From Elusimicrobiota bacterium (GTDB lineage: Bacteria; CG03; SLGR01; PWQF01), in the NCBI GenBank assembly GCA_003557485.1, contig PWOI01000196.1, positions 18,068 to 82,067 on the forward strand: a stretch of 64,000 bases of DNA, read 5' to 3'. Made by a program: the position numbers and the translations under genes. Every line of letters starts with the position of its first letter. Position 1 is the first letter of the stretch. Under the pieces are notes generated by a model. The model had not been told where the DNA came from and ran no database searches. It saw only the letters and a list, made by a program, of their open reading frames with translations. Positions 17,805-29,092 of this stretch are shown here, in pieces.

Positions 17805-19388
17805 ATGTATATAATGATGAAAAAATCTACAAAGAGAATCCTTGCGGCAGCTGCTGCCGTAATTGTTTTTCTCATGTTGGTATGGGGAATAAAATACAGG
17901 TTCGGACTTGGCCCGGCGGGAGAGCCTCTTCTTTCCTATATCCCTTCATATGCCGGTGACGAAGCCCCCCTGAGCCTGGCTGCAGGAATAACTAATCCCG
18001 GCGGAGTATGGTCTGATCTGAAAAGGACGAACTTCTTTTCGGCGCTTGAGCAAAAAGGATTTTATTCCGGCGATTCCCGGGAAAAAATTATTCTCGGTTC
18101 AATCGGCCGCAGCGCAGCCGCAGCAGTATATGCATCTCCGGAAGGAGATTCCTTTTACCTTCTTATTTCCCGTCTGCGCGGTCCGGGCCGCGTAATGCGA
18201 GGGATTCACCGGCATTTAAGCAGTGAATACAGTGAAATAAAACAGCACGGGGAAACAGGAGTATATCAGTCCGGGGACGTATTTTATGCTGTTTCCGGAA
18301 GAGTTTTTCTGGCTTCAAACTCTATGGATCTTATTCAAAAATCAATCAAGCTTAAAAACGGTTCCGGTCCGCAAGAGAGTTTTAACTGCGTCTACGGATG
18401 GGTTGAAGGTAGAATTTCCCGCCGCCGCAGTGGATTCATATTTACTTCCGGAGATAATTTTAAATATGCCGCCGCGATGCTCCTGGGCCGGGAATCCCTG
18501 CTTGTTAACGAGGATTCAGGCACTGACGCTTACCGGGAGTTTTATTTTGACAGGGGTATTAAAGTTACTTCGTATAAACCTGTCTCCCGGGAACGGACTC
18601 CACGTGGCCGCTCAGATGCGCTGGGTCTTATTACGGAAGAAGCTGTATTTGCGCAGGCCTTTACCGATATTGATTTTGCGGAAGCCGGGCGCAACCTTTT
18701 TCACCGAAGCATAATAGATCCTGCTTTATCGGATGAATTCGGCAAAGCGGTTTCAGTGCTCGGGAGGGAGGGGGCAATAGCCCTTACTCCTTCACGTATT
18801 CCGTCAGCTTTTCCGGGTATTGTTATTATTGCCGAAAGCATGCCCGGCGCCTACCGGGAGGCAAGGGATTTTATAGAAAGGGCGCTTGGGGTTTCTTTAA
18901 GAAGTGCTTCATCGGATAGTTTTGATTATGAATACGGGCGCCTCAGTCTGCTTTTTACCAGGCTCGATATTTCAATGGGGCGTCTTAAATCCGGACGGAA
19001 AGAGTTTATTGTAATAGCTTCCTCAAGAGACCTTTTTGAAAAAACCGCCGGGGTTGCTGCAGGAAAAGATAAAAGCCTGAAGCAGAGTAGTTTTTGGAAG
19101 GAGACAGAAAAGCATATTCCTTCAAGATACTCATCGGTATACTATGCTGACGTCGGGATGTTTGCTTCAGCTGCCGGGCCGTTTCTCGGAGAATTTCTTT
19201 CGGAAACCGGGACTGTTTCTTTTCTGGCAGTACGTCCTTTAGTCTGGCTTGGCCCCGTAGGAGGGTCGTCAGTAGAGGGAAGAGAAGAAACGAGGTCATA
19301 TTCTTACATTCCGGTCAGGGATCTTGAAACGGAACAGTGGACAGATATAATTTCTGCAGCTGTAGTTCTATTCAATGACGGAAATTAA
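17805..19388 (+). CDS. Membrane-anchored protein of unknown function (DUF3352-like)
   Basis: 527 residues. The N-terminus is basic and followed by one hydrophobic helix (about residues 10-27), so the bulk of the protein is probably periplasmic or outside the membrane. The body has alternating segments such as FYLLISRLRG and FYAVSGRVFLASNS, reminiscent of DUF3352-type proteins; I do not recognise catalytic motifs. It abuts the SpoIID-domain gene with no gap, so a shared envelope role is plausible. Alternative ATGs at 17814 and 17817 are close by. Confidence 0.65.
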   Translation: MYIMMKKSTKRILAAAAAVIVFLMLVWGIKYRFGLGPAGEPLLSYIPSYAGDEAPLSLAAGITNPGGVWSDLKRTNFFSALEQKGFYSGDSREKIILGSIGRSAAAAVYASPEGDSFYLLISRLRGPGRVMRGIHRHLSSEYSEIKQHGETGVYQSGDVFYAVSGRVFLASNSMDLIQKSIKLKNGSGPQESFNCVYGWVEGRISRRRSGFIFTSGDNFKYAAAMLLGRESLLVNEDSGTDAYREFYFDRGIKVTSYKPVSRERTPRGRSDALGLITEEAVFAQAFTDIDFAEAGRNLFHRSIIDPALSDEFGKAVSVLGREGAIALTPSRIPSAFPGIVIIAESMPGAYREARDFIERALGVSLRSASSDSFDYEYGRLSLLFTRLDISMGRLKSGRKEFIVIASSRDLFEKTAGVAAGKDKSLKQSSFWKETEKHIPSRYSSVYYADVGMFASAAGPFLGEFLSETGTVSFLAVRPLVWLGPVGGSSVEGREETRSYSYIPVRDLETEQWTDIISAAVVLFNDGN

Positions 19389-20534
19389 ATGAAAAATCGG
19401 TTCCTGAAGGCGCTTTTGGCTGTTTTTTTATGCCTTCTTCTTTTTGATTTCGCTTCAGGCGCCGGCCGCCGCCTTCCCGCAGATACCCTTAGAGTTGCTT
19501 TCCTTACAGATCAGACAAGAATCCATTTAAAGTGCAGTTCTTCCTTCACAGTTTACGACACGGGTTCCGGCAGAAGAACAAGGTTTGAACCTGAAGTAAA
19601 TTTTGTTATTACTCCGGTTGGCGAAGATATAATGATAGGCGACAGAAAAAAGGCCGGCCGGAAAATACAGATATCTTCACGGGACAGCAGGGAATTTTTA
19701 AGGATAAATGGAAGAAGGTACCGGGGGTCAATCATTATACTGAATTCAGAAGGAACTCTTACCGCGGTCAATGAAATAAATATTGAAGATTACCTTAAGG
19801 GCGTCCTGCCTATGGAAATATCTCCCCGGTGGCCTATGGAGTCTGTAAAGGCTCAGGCCATAGCCGCCAGGACCTACGCCGTAAACAACCTCGGAAAATA
19901 CGGTAGCAGAGGATACGATCTGACCGCGGATATTTACTCTCAGGTATATGCCGGAATGGAGGTTGAAGATCCGCGCAGCAACAGGGCTGTAAATGAAACA
20001 AGAGGGAAAGTGATTGTTTATAAGGGGAATCTTGCAAGAAGTTATTTTCACTCCTGCTGCGGAGGGCATACCGAAGATATTCAGAAAGTCTGGGGTTCCG
20101 ACATACCTTATTTCAAGGGTGTATACTGTCCTTTTTGTTCCGATTCACCCAGGGCGCGCTGGTATCTGGATCTTTCCCCTCAGGATATTGAGGCCCATCT
20201 TTCCCGGCACGGTATCAGGGAGATTGAAACTATTAAGCTTCTTTCACGCACCGGTTCGGGAAGAGTTGACGCTATGAAAATTTCACACGCCGGCGGCGAA
20301 CTTGAAGTTACCGGTCACGCTTTCAGGATGACAGTAGGCCCTAATATTTTAAAGAGCGCGCTCTTTACAATAGGCATCTCGGAGGGGCCTTACCGGTTTT
20401 ACGGCAGAGGCTGGGGCCACGGTGTGGGAATGTGCCAGTGGGGGGCAAGGGGCCAGGCTCTTGAGGGTAAAAATTTCAGGGAGATACTCAGCTACTATAT
20501 GCCCGGTACTGAAGTGAGAAGGTGGAGCTACTAG
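19389..20534 (+). CDS. SpoIID/LytB-domain protein (peptidoglycan-acting)
   Basis: 381 residues. An N-terminal signal peptide (about 1-25) is followed by a SpoIID domain: YLKGVLPMEISPRWPMESVK, AIAARTYAV, SYFHSCCGGHTED, and GRGWGHGVGMCQWGARG near the C-terminus. In Bacillus SpoIID is a lytic transglycosylase acting on denuded glycan, and LytB is an amidase enhancer. In diderms such proteins are seen in septal or envelope remodelling. Exported; no sporulation genes are visible here. Confidence 0.88.
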   Translation: MKNRFLKALLAVFLCLLLFDFASGAGRRLPADTLRVAFLTDQTRIHLKCSSSFTVYDTGSGRRTRFEPEVNFVITPVGEDIMIGDRKKAGRKIQISSRDSREFLRINGRRYRGSIIILNSEGTLTAVNEINIEDYLKGVLPMEISPRWPMESVKAQAIAARTYAVNNLGKYGSRGYDLTADIYSQVYAGMEVEDPRSNRAVNETRGKVIVYKGNLARSYFHSCCGGHTEDIQKVWGSDIPYFKGVYCPFCSDSPRARWYLDLSPQDIEAHLSRHGIREIETIKLLSRTGSGRVDAMKISHAGGELEVTGHAFRMTVGPNILKSALFTIGISEGPYRFYGRGWGHGVGMCQWGARGQALEGKNFREILSYYMPGTEVRRWSY

Positions 20535-20557
20535 GTTCCTCCTAACTTTTTCCTGAA

Positions 20558-22932
<2,375 letters not shown>

Positions 22933-22957
22933 GTGTGTATAAAAACGGAGGAAATTA

Positions 22958-23296
22958 ATGATAGACATAGCTTATGCAATGGGTCAGGCGCCGCAGGGCG
23001 AAGCAGGTGCAGCAGGCGGGGCAATTGGCGGGTTGCTGCCCCTTATACTTATCTTTGCGGTTTTTTATCTTCTTCTTATAAGGCCTCAGAAAAAGCAGAT
23101 GGTCAGGCATAAGGAAATGATTAACAGTCTGAAGAAATCAGACGAAGTCGTAACTTCGGGGGGAATTCACGGCAGGGTTACCGCTCTCAGGGGTAAAGAA
23201 ATCGAGGTTGAGATCGCTCCGGAGGTAAGGGTGACTGTCTCCCGTCAGTCGATTTCGGCCGTGAAGAGCCCTGAGGGTGAGCAGCCCCAAAAATAA
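22958..23296 (+). CDS. yajC: Preprotein translocase accessory subunit YajC
   Basis: 112 residues. One membrane helix (about 24-44) is followed by RPQKKQMVRHKEMINSLKK and the conserved GDEVVTSGGI-like segment (here SDEVVTSGGIHGRV). YajC associates with SecDF at the inner membrane. An ATG with a GGAGG ribosome-binding site upstream. 14 bases before secD. Confidence 0.93.
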   Translation: MIDIAYAMGQAPQGEAGAAGGAIGGLLPLILIFAVFYLLLIRPQKKQMVRHKEMINSLKKSDEVVTSGGIHGRVTALRGKEIEVEIAPEVRVTVSRQSISAVKSPEGEQPQK

Positions 23297-23310
23297 GGAC
23301 GGTATCTTAA

Positions 23311-24672
23311 ATGAATAAATCTCTTCAGTGGAAAATAACAATAATACTTGTCGTTGTAGTAGGGGCGATATGGTCTCTCTTTCCGACTTACAGGTGGTAT
23401 TCCATGGACGACGAGCAGCAGGAAAGGCTTATGCAGATGAGGGATCCCATTGTTGAAAGGACCCTTAATCTTGGCCTTGACCTTCAGGGAGGAATGCACC
23501 TTACCCTGGAAGCGCAGATAGATCAGGCGCCGGACGATATTTCAACAAGAGAAGCGGTTGACCGGGCTCTTGAAATCATACGCAACCGGATAGACCAGTT
23601 CGGCGTAGCGGAGCCTCACATAGTCCGCCGCGGAGAACGCTGGATAGATGTCCAGCTTCCCGGTGTTGATGATCCTGAAAGGGCTATAGAACTTATTGGC
23701 CGTACCGCCCGTCTTGAGTTTCATATAGTAAGCGAAGAACCGCCCCCGTTTGAAGATGAGGAAGTCCCCCCGGGGTATTTGGTTCTTGAAGGCCGCCGCG
23801 GCGAGAGATTTCTTGTGCGGGAAGAACCGGAGCTTACAGGCGCATCACTGAAAGACGCCAGGGTAAGTACAGGCGGAGATTTCGGCCGGCCTCACGTTGC
23901 TTTTAATCTTGACTCCGATGGAGGGAGAATATTTGAGAGGGTTACCGAAGCCAATATTGACAGGCGCCTTGCCATAGTGCTTGACGGTGTAGTTCAGTCT
24001 GCACCCGTAATACGATCAAGAATACCGGGAGGAAGCGGAATAATAGAAGGCGCCTTTACTCTGGAGGATGCAAGGGATCTTGCAATGCTTCTCAGGGCAG
24101 GTGCTCTTCCCGTTCCTGTAGAGATTATAGAAAACAGGACAATAGGGCCGGGATTGGGTGAGGACTCCATAAGAGCAGGTGTTGCCGCTCTTGCTCTTGG
24201 TTTCATACTTGTCCTTTTCTTTATGGTCGTATATTACAGGATGGGGGGGCTGATTGCTGATATTGCCCTTATTATGAACATACTGATACTGCTCGGTATT
24301 ATGGCTTTGCCCGGATTGGGGTTTACTTTAACCTTGCCCGGAATTGCCGGAATTGTTCTTATAACCGGAATGGCGGTTGACGCCAATGTTCTCATTTTTG
24401 AAAGAATAAGAGAAGAGCTTGAAGGAGGAAAAACACCCCGCGTAGCTATAGACGCAGGTTACAAGAAGGCAACTTCTACAATTCTTGACGCCAATATAAC
24501 GACTCTTGTCGCAGCCGCTTTTCTTTTTCAGTTCGGAACCGGCCCGATTCAGGGTTTTGCAGTTACGCTCTTTATAGGAATTTCGGCAAGTATGTTTACG
24601 GCCCTGGTAGTAACAAAGGCGGTTTTTGATATCCTGGCCGGTGAAAGAAAAATAAAGGAACTAAAAATATGA
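23311..24672 (+). CDS. secD: Protein translocase subunit SecD
   Basis: 453 residues. An N-terminal membrane helix, then NLGLDLQGGMHLTLEA, a periplasmic P1-type domain, and a C-terminal bundle of membrane helices carrying GMAVDANVLIFERIREEL. SecD with SecF uses the proton gradient to help pull exported proteins across. Overlaps secF by 4 bases. Confidence 0.96.
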   Translation: MNKSLQWKITIILVVVVGAIWSLFPTYRWYSMDDEQQERLMQMRDPIVERTLNLGLDLQGGMHLTLEAQIDQAPDDISTREAVDRALEIIRNRIDQFGVAEPHIVRRGERWIDVQLPGVDDPERAIELIGRTARLEFHIVSEEPPPFEDEEVPPGYLVLEGRRGERFLVREEPELTGASLKDARVSTGGDFGRPHVAFNLDSDGGRIFERVTEANIDRRLAIVLDGVVQSAPVIRSRIPGGSGIIEGAFTLEDARDLAMLLRAGALPVPVEIIENRTIGPGLGEDSIRAGVAALALGFILVLFFMVVYYRMGGLIADIALIMNILILLGIMALPGLGFTLTLPGIAGIVLITGMAVDANVLIFERIREELEGGKTPRVAIDAGYKKATSTILDANITTLVAAAFLFQFGTGPIQGFAVTLFIGISASMFTALVVTKAVFDILAGERKIKELKI

Positions 24673-25553
24673 GACTTCTGCGTAATACTTCAATTAATTT
24701 TCTGAAAATAAGAAAAGCTGCTTTTATAATGTCAGCGGTACTGCTTGTTGCTTCCCTTTATCTTTTTTTCGTTAGGAAGCCCAATTGGGGAACAGACTTT
24801 ACCGGGGGAACATTAGTACATGTCCGGTTTGACAGCCTTCCTTCTGAATTTCTGATAAGAGAGGCGCTTTCGCAGGCAGGATACGAGCATCCGTCCGTGC
24901 AGAGATTCCGTGATGCGGAAGCTGCTATAATACGGATAAGTCCCCAGGAAGAAGACGCAGCTGTGGCAGACGATGTCGGAAAAACCCTTTCTGCTGCGTT
25001 TTCAACGGAAAATCCCGAGATCATGAGAACTGAAATGGTAGGGCCTGCCGTGGGGGACTACCTGAGAGAGAGAGCTATGTGGGCATTTTTACTGGCTTTT
25101 GCAGCTATCATTCTTTACGTGGCCTGGCGTTTCAGGGGAGGGGTTTGGGGCCTTTCAGCTGTTATTGCTCTTATCCATGATGTGATAATTGTTTTCGGAC
25201 TCCTCATTTTTCTGGGCATAACAATAGATCTTGTTGTTGTAGCTGCCCTGCTTACTCTTGCAGGTTATTCGGTAAATGATTCTATTGTAGTTTATGACAG
25301 GATAAGGGAAAACATAAAACTTCACTATAAAAAACCTCTGGTTGAAGTTATAAACCTCAGCATAAACGAGACTCTTTCAAGAACAGTCATCACATCCGGA
25401 ACAACTCTTGCTGTGGTCATAGCTCTTCTTCTAAGGGGCGGGGAAGTCCTGCACGGGTTTTCCGTTGCTCTTTGCGCAGGCATAATAATCGGAACTTATT
25501 CTTCAATTTTCGTAGCGGCTCCTCTGGTCTATGCCTGGCAGCACAAAAAATAA
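24669..25553 (+). CDS. secF: Protein translocase subunit SecF
   Basis: 294 residues. An N-terminal helix, GTDFTGGTLVHVRF, a periplasmic domain, and a five-helix C-terminal bundle with GYSVNDSIVVYDRIREN. Works with SecD and YajC, both just upstream. The stop overlaps the next gene's start by 23 bases, so expression continues into the methionine synthase pair. Confidence 0.96.
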   Translation: MRLLRNTSINFLKIRKAAFIMSAVLLVASLYLFFVRKPNWGTDFTGGTLVHVRFDSLPSEFLIREALSQAGYEHPSVQRFRDAEAAIIRISPQEEDAAVADDVGKTLSAAFSTENPEIMRTEMVGPAVGDYLRERAMWAFLLAFAAIILYVAWRFRGGVWGLSAVIALIHDVIIVFGLLIFLGITIDLVVVAALLTLAGYSVNDSIVVYDRIRENIKLHYKKPLVEVINLSINETLSRTVITSGTTLAVVIALLLRGGEVLHGFSVALCAGIIIGTYSSIFVAAPLVYAWQHKK

Positions 25554-26178
25554 AAAAACTCCTGCGGCAGTCTCCCTTAGGAAAATTAAGGGACTTAAGA
25601 TAAAACTCAGGAAAAGAGAAATCCTCCGACATCTCAAATACAGCCCCGGTTCCGGCGAAATCACACCGGAAACCGAAAGCCTTATGCAAGAGGAAATTCA
25701 GAGAGCCTATGAACTAATATACCCCTGTGTAATATACCTTACAGTGCCTCGCAACTCGGAAATTTTTGAGAAGGTTAAAAACGAAATACTCAGGGGTTCG
25801 GAAAAAACGGAAAAGATTTCTTCAGGTTCTGTAGCCGTTACGCTGATGGCTTCTACCGCGGGTATTAAAATAGAAAAAGAAATTGATAAACTGAAGGAAA
25901 AAGAACTTGCCCGTGCTCTTATACTTGATGCGGCCGGCAGCGAAGCCGCAGAACAGTCGGTAAATTTTGTTTCAAAACTTATAAGCGAACAGGCCGGCGA
26001 AGATGAATGCTATACAGGAATGAGAATTTCTCCCGGTTACGGCGGTTGGGATGTAAGGGTAACGGAAAAAATACTGACTATGCTTGATACATCAAAAATA
26101 GGAATAGAATATACTTCTTCCGGAATAATGTGTCCCCGTAAATCTGTCGCAGCAATACAGCCCTGGTTTAAGCAATGA
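25531..26178 (+). CDS. Stand-alone methionine synthase activation-domain-like protein
   Basis: 215 residues. The C-terminal half matches the MetH reactivation domain, which binds S-adenosylmethionine to re-methylate oxidised cobalamin: MRISPGYGGWDV, then IGIEYTSSGIMCPRKSVAA. In E. coli this is the fourth domain of MetH; here it is a separate gene followed at once (4-base overlap) by a MetH lacking it. The N-terminal basic segment is of unclear role. Similar splits are known, for example in Thermotoga. Confidence 0.83.
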   Translation: MPGSTKNKKTPAAVSLRKIKGLKIKLRKREILRHLKYSPGSGEITPETESLMQEEIQRAYELIYPCVIYLTVPRNSEIFEKVKNEILRGSEKTEKISSGSVAVTLMASTAGIKIEKEIDKLKEKELARALILDAAGSEAAEQSVNFVSKLISEQAGEDECYTGMRISPGYGGWDVRVTEKILTMLDTSKIGIEYTSSGIMCPRKSVAAIQPWFKQ

Positions 26179-28469
26179 AAAAACAAAAAATTACTTTTTT
26201 AGACGGAGGTATGGGTACTTCGCTTGCAAAGCTCGGAAAGGATTCGTCTGCCTTATCTAACCTGACAAATCCAGATGCCGTAAAAAAAATACACCTTGAA
26301 TTTATCCAGTCCGGGGCTGATATAATTCAGACGAATACTTTCTCGGCCAATCCCGCAATTTACAGAAAAGACTATAAAAAACTTATATCAGAGGGAGTGA
26401 AACTGGCCCGGAAAGCAGTTGCGGAGTCCGGATGTAAAGTAACCATAGCAGGCTCCATAGGCCCTACAGGAAAAATGGTGTCCCCTATAGGAACTCTTGA
26501 TTTTGAGGAAGCGGTAAATATTTTTAAAAAGGCAGCCGGAACTTTTTATGACGCGGGTGTGGATACTTTCATAATTGAGACTTTTGACGACATATCGGAA
26601 ATGAGAGCCGCTCTGATAGGGTTAGGGGAAGCTGTTCCGGATGCGAGGGTTTTTGCGTCTATGACATTTTCTTCCGGTGACAGGACATCTACCGGTACAC
26701 CTGCCGAAGCTGCCGCTATAGCAATGGATGCGCTGGGCGCCGATGTAATAGGGGTAAACTGCTCATTCGGACCTGAAGGGTTGGCCGGAGTTGTCAAAAA
26801 AATGAGAAGGTACACTAAAAAACCTTTGATGGCCCAGCCCAATGCCGGACTCCCGGATGTTTCAAAAGGTACTATGGTATATCCTGAAAATCCGGTTGAT
26901 TTTGCATCCAAATGCCGGCAGCTTGTAAAGGCCGGGGCGTCTTTTATTGGTGGCTGCTGCGGCACTTCGCCGGACCACATAGCCTCACTTAAAAAAATAA
27001 TGAAAGACATTTGTCCTTCTTCCCCTCCGGAAAGCGTTCCCGCAGCGATAACTTCCCGGACCTCTTTTACCGTATTCGGGGAGTTCCCGGTTATAATAGG
27101 AGAGAGAATTAATTTTACAGCCCGTCCGGAATTGGCTACCTCGGAAGCGAAAGTTGTTGCCGAAGGACTTAAGCAGAAAAAAGCCGGAGCTCTTGCTCTC
27201 GATGTAAACCTTGGAAGTAATGAGGAAAGAACTCTGGAAACGGTGATGGCTGTTGAGAGGAGGGTTTCTCTTCCGGTTGTTTTGGATTCACATAACGCCG
27301 CAGAGATAGAAAAGACAGTAAGGCGGTATCCCGGGGTACTTCTTTTAAACTCAATATCCGCGGAAAAGGAAAAAATGAAGGCTCTTTTCCCGATAGTTAA
27401 GAAGTACGGCCTTCCTTTTATAGCTCTTTGCGTTTCGGATAAAGGCGTTCCTTCTGCCATAAGCGGCAAACTGAAAATTGCGGAACTACTGCTTAAAAGG
27501 GCCCGCGAGGAAAAAATTCCAGAAGGAAAAATACTTGTCGATCCGGTAGTTCTTGCCGCTTCCTCTGATACTTCTTCAGCTTATAAAACACTGAGGGCTA
27601 TTGAAAAGATCTCTGCTAATACCGTTATCGGTGTAAGCAATGTATCCGGCGGCATGCCTCAGCGGGCACTTCTAAACCAGGCGTTAAGTACCCTTGCCGT
27701 TTACTGCGGAGCCTCGGCTCTGATAGCTGACCCTATGGATGCAGACCTGGTTTATATTTTCCATGCATCGGCCCTTCTTTCCGGCAGGGATACAAATGCT
27801 CTTAACTATACGGGGTATTTTGCTCCCGGTTCGGAAAAGTTTTCCTTTGACAATCTTCTTTCTCAGGCTGTTTTTGAAGGAAGCAGAGAGGAAGCCTCCC
27901 GGCTTTCCCGGATGGCTGACAGGGATACGGATCCGATTGAAATAATAGAAAAACAGATTGCTCCCGCACTCGACAGGGTGGGAAAGGAATACTCCGAAAA
28001 ACGGCTTTTCCTTCCGCAGCTTGTCGAGTCGGCGCGCAGCGCAGAGGCAGCTGTAGAAGAAATAGAAAAATATATGAAAGCCGGCGGCTCCGAAAGAAAG
28101 AAAAAAGGAACAATTGTAATAGCTACGGTAAAGGGAGATATACATGATATAGGTAAAAATCTTGTGACCCTGCTTCTTAAAAATTCTTCTTTTAATGTTG
28201 TGGATATGGGTGTTGATGTCGATTCTGCAAGAATAGTTGATGAAGCCGTAAAGCGAGGGGCTCATATCATTGCTCTTTCCGCTCTTATGACTACCACAAT
28301 GGAGAGTATGAAAGAAGTCAAACGGATTCTGGACAGTAGAAAGCTTAAAATACCCGTTCTTGTGGGCGGCGCCGCGGTGACTGAAAAATTTGCTGCCGGA
28401 ATAGGAGCATTTTACGCTAAAGACGCCGTAAAAGCGGTAAAAGCTGCCGAAAATATAATATCCGGATAA
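26175..28469 (+). CDS. metH: Cobalamin-dependent methionine synthase, three-domain form
   Basis: 764 residues. Order: homocysteine S-methyltransferase domain with zinc cysteines in GVNCSFGPEG and GGCCGTSPDH; pterin (methyltetrahydrofolate)-binding domain starting VIIGERINFTAR; B12-binding module with the cobalamin-ligand motif VKGDIHDIGKNLV near residue 655. The activation domain is absent and is supplied by the preceding gene. It transfers methyl from CH3-THF to homocysteine in the cytoplasm. Overlaps the downstream acyltransferase gene by one base. Confidence 0.93.
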   Translation: MKKQKITFLDGGMGTSLAKLGKDSSALSNLTNPDAVKKIHLEFIQSGADIIQTNTFSANPAIYRKDYKKLISEGVKLARKAVAESGCKVTIAGSIGPTGKMVSPIGTLDFEEAVNIFKKAAGTFYDAGVDTFIIETFDDISEMRAALIGLGEAVPDARVFASMTFSSGDRTSTGTPAEAAAIAMDALGADVIGVNCSFGPEGLAGVVKKMRRYTKKPLMAQPNAGLPDVSKGTMVYPENPVDFASKCRQLVKAGASFIGGCCGTSPDHIASLKKIMKDICPSSPPESVPAAITSRTSFTVFGEFPVIIGERINFTARPELATSEAKVVAEGLKQKKAGALALDVNLGSNEERTLETVMAVERRVSLPVVLDSHNAAEIEKTVRRYPGVLLLNSISAEKEKMKALFPIVKKYGLPFIALCVSDKGVPSAISGKLKIAELLLKRAREEKIPEGKILVDPVVLAASSDTSSAYKTLRAIEKISANTVIGVSNVSGGMPQRALLNQALSTLAVYCGASALIADPMDADLVYIFHASALLSGRDTNALNYTGYFAPGSEKFSFDNLLSQAVFEGSREEASRLSRMADRDTDPIEIIEKQIAPALDRVGKEYSEKRLFLPQLVESARSAEAAVEEIEKYMKAGGSERKKKGTIVIATVKGDIHDIGKNLVTLLLKNSSFNVVDMGVDVDSARIVDEAVKRGAHIIALSALMTTTMESMKEVKRILDSRKLKIPVLVGGAAVTEKFAAGIGAFYAKDAVKAVKAAENIISG

Positions 28470-29092
28470 TGTCTGTTTTCCTGGTTTCAGTTTTAATGAA
28501 TCTTTATATCAGGTTTACAGGACTGACAACGCGAATTACAATTTTCGGAGAAGAAAGATTACCCGAACCACCTTTTGTTTACGTCTTCTGGCACAGCCGT
28601 CTTGCTCTTCTTTCGTACTCGCACCGTAAAAGGGGAGTGAAGGTGCTTCTCTCTACCTCAAGGGATGGGGAAATAATATGGAAAATCATTAAATCACTCG
28701 GGTTTTCCTGTATACGGGGAACGGCTTCAAAACCCGGCCAGGCGCGCCGCGCAGCGGTGGAGATGCTGGGTTCACTCAAAAAAGGAGATGTTGTTGCAAT
28801 AACACCTGATGGCCCGAAAGGCCCCCCGGGGGTTGTTAAAAAAGGTGTTCCCTATCTTGCCCGGAAATCCGGATGCCCGATAGTGCCGATAAGCTGGGAC
28901 ACTGCCAGAAAAAAAATAATGAAAAGCTGGGACCGGCTTGTTCTTCCTCTCCCTTTCAGCAAAGCGGCGGTAGCGGTAGGAAGCCCCTATTATGTACCTG
29001 AAGATGCCGATGAAGAAAAGGAGGCTTTGAAAATAAAACATCTTATAGAGGAGCAGGATGAAAGGGCCTCCCGTCTACTGAGACAAATATGA
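28469..29092 (+). CDS. DUF374 lysophospholipid acyltransferase-family protein
   Basis: 207 residues. Seen: an N-terminal hydrophobic segment, YVFWHSRLALLSY, STSRDGEII, and ITPDGPKGPPGVVKKG, all typical of DUF374 proteins related to lipid A acyltransferases. Inner-membrane associated. It lies directly before the Kdo transferase gene (4-base overlap), an arrangement common in diderms, and may act on lipid A or lysophospholipid; the substrate is not established. Confidence 0.85.
   Translation: MSVFLVSVLMNLYIRFTGLTTRITIFGEERLPEPPFVYVFWHSRLALLSYSHRKRGVKVLLSTSRDGEIIWKIIKSLGFSCIRGTASKPGQARRAAVEMLGSLKKGDVVAITPDGPKGPPGVVKKGVPYLARKSGCPIVPISWDTARKKIMKSWDRLVLPLPFSKAAVAVGSPYYVPEDADEEKEALKIKHLIEEQDERASRLLRQI

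Noticed and set aside
26546-27469. Long minus-strand open frame (307 codons) inside metH
   Set aside because: Antisense to a strongly conserved gene; its translation has no recognisable family and is serine/alanine-rich as expected from a shadow frame.
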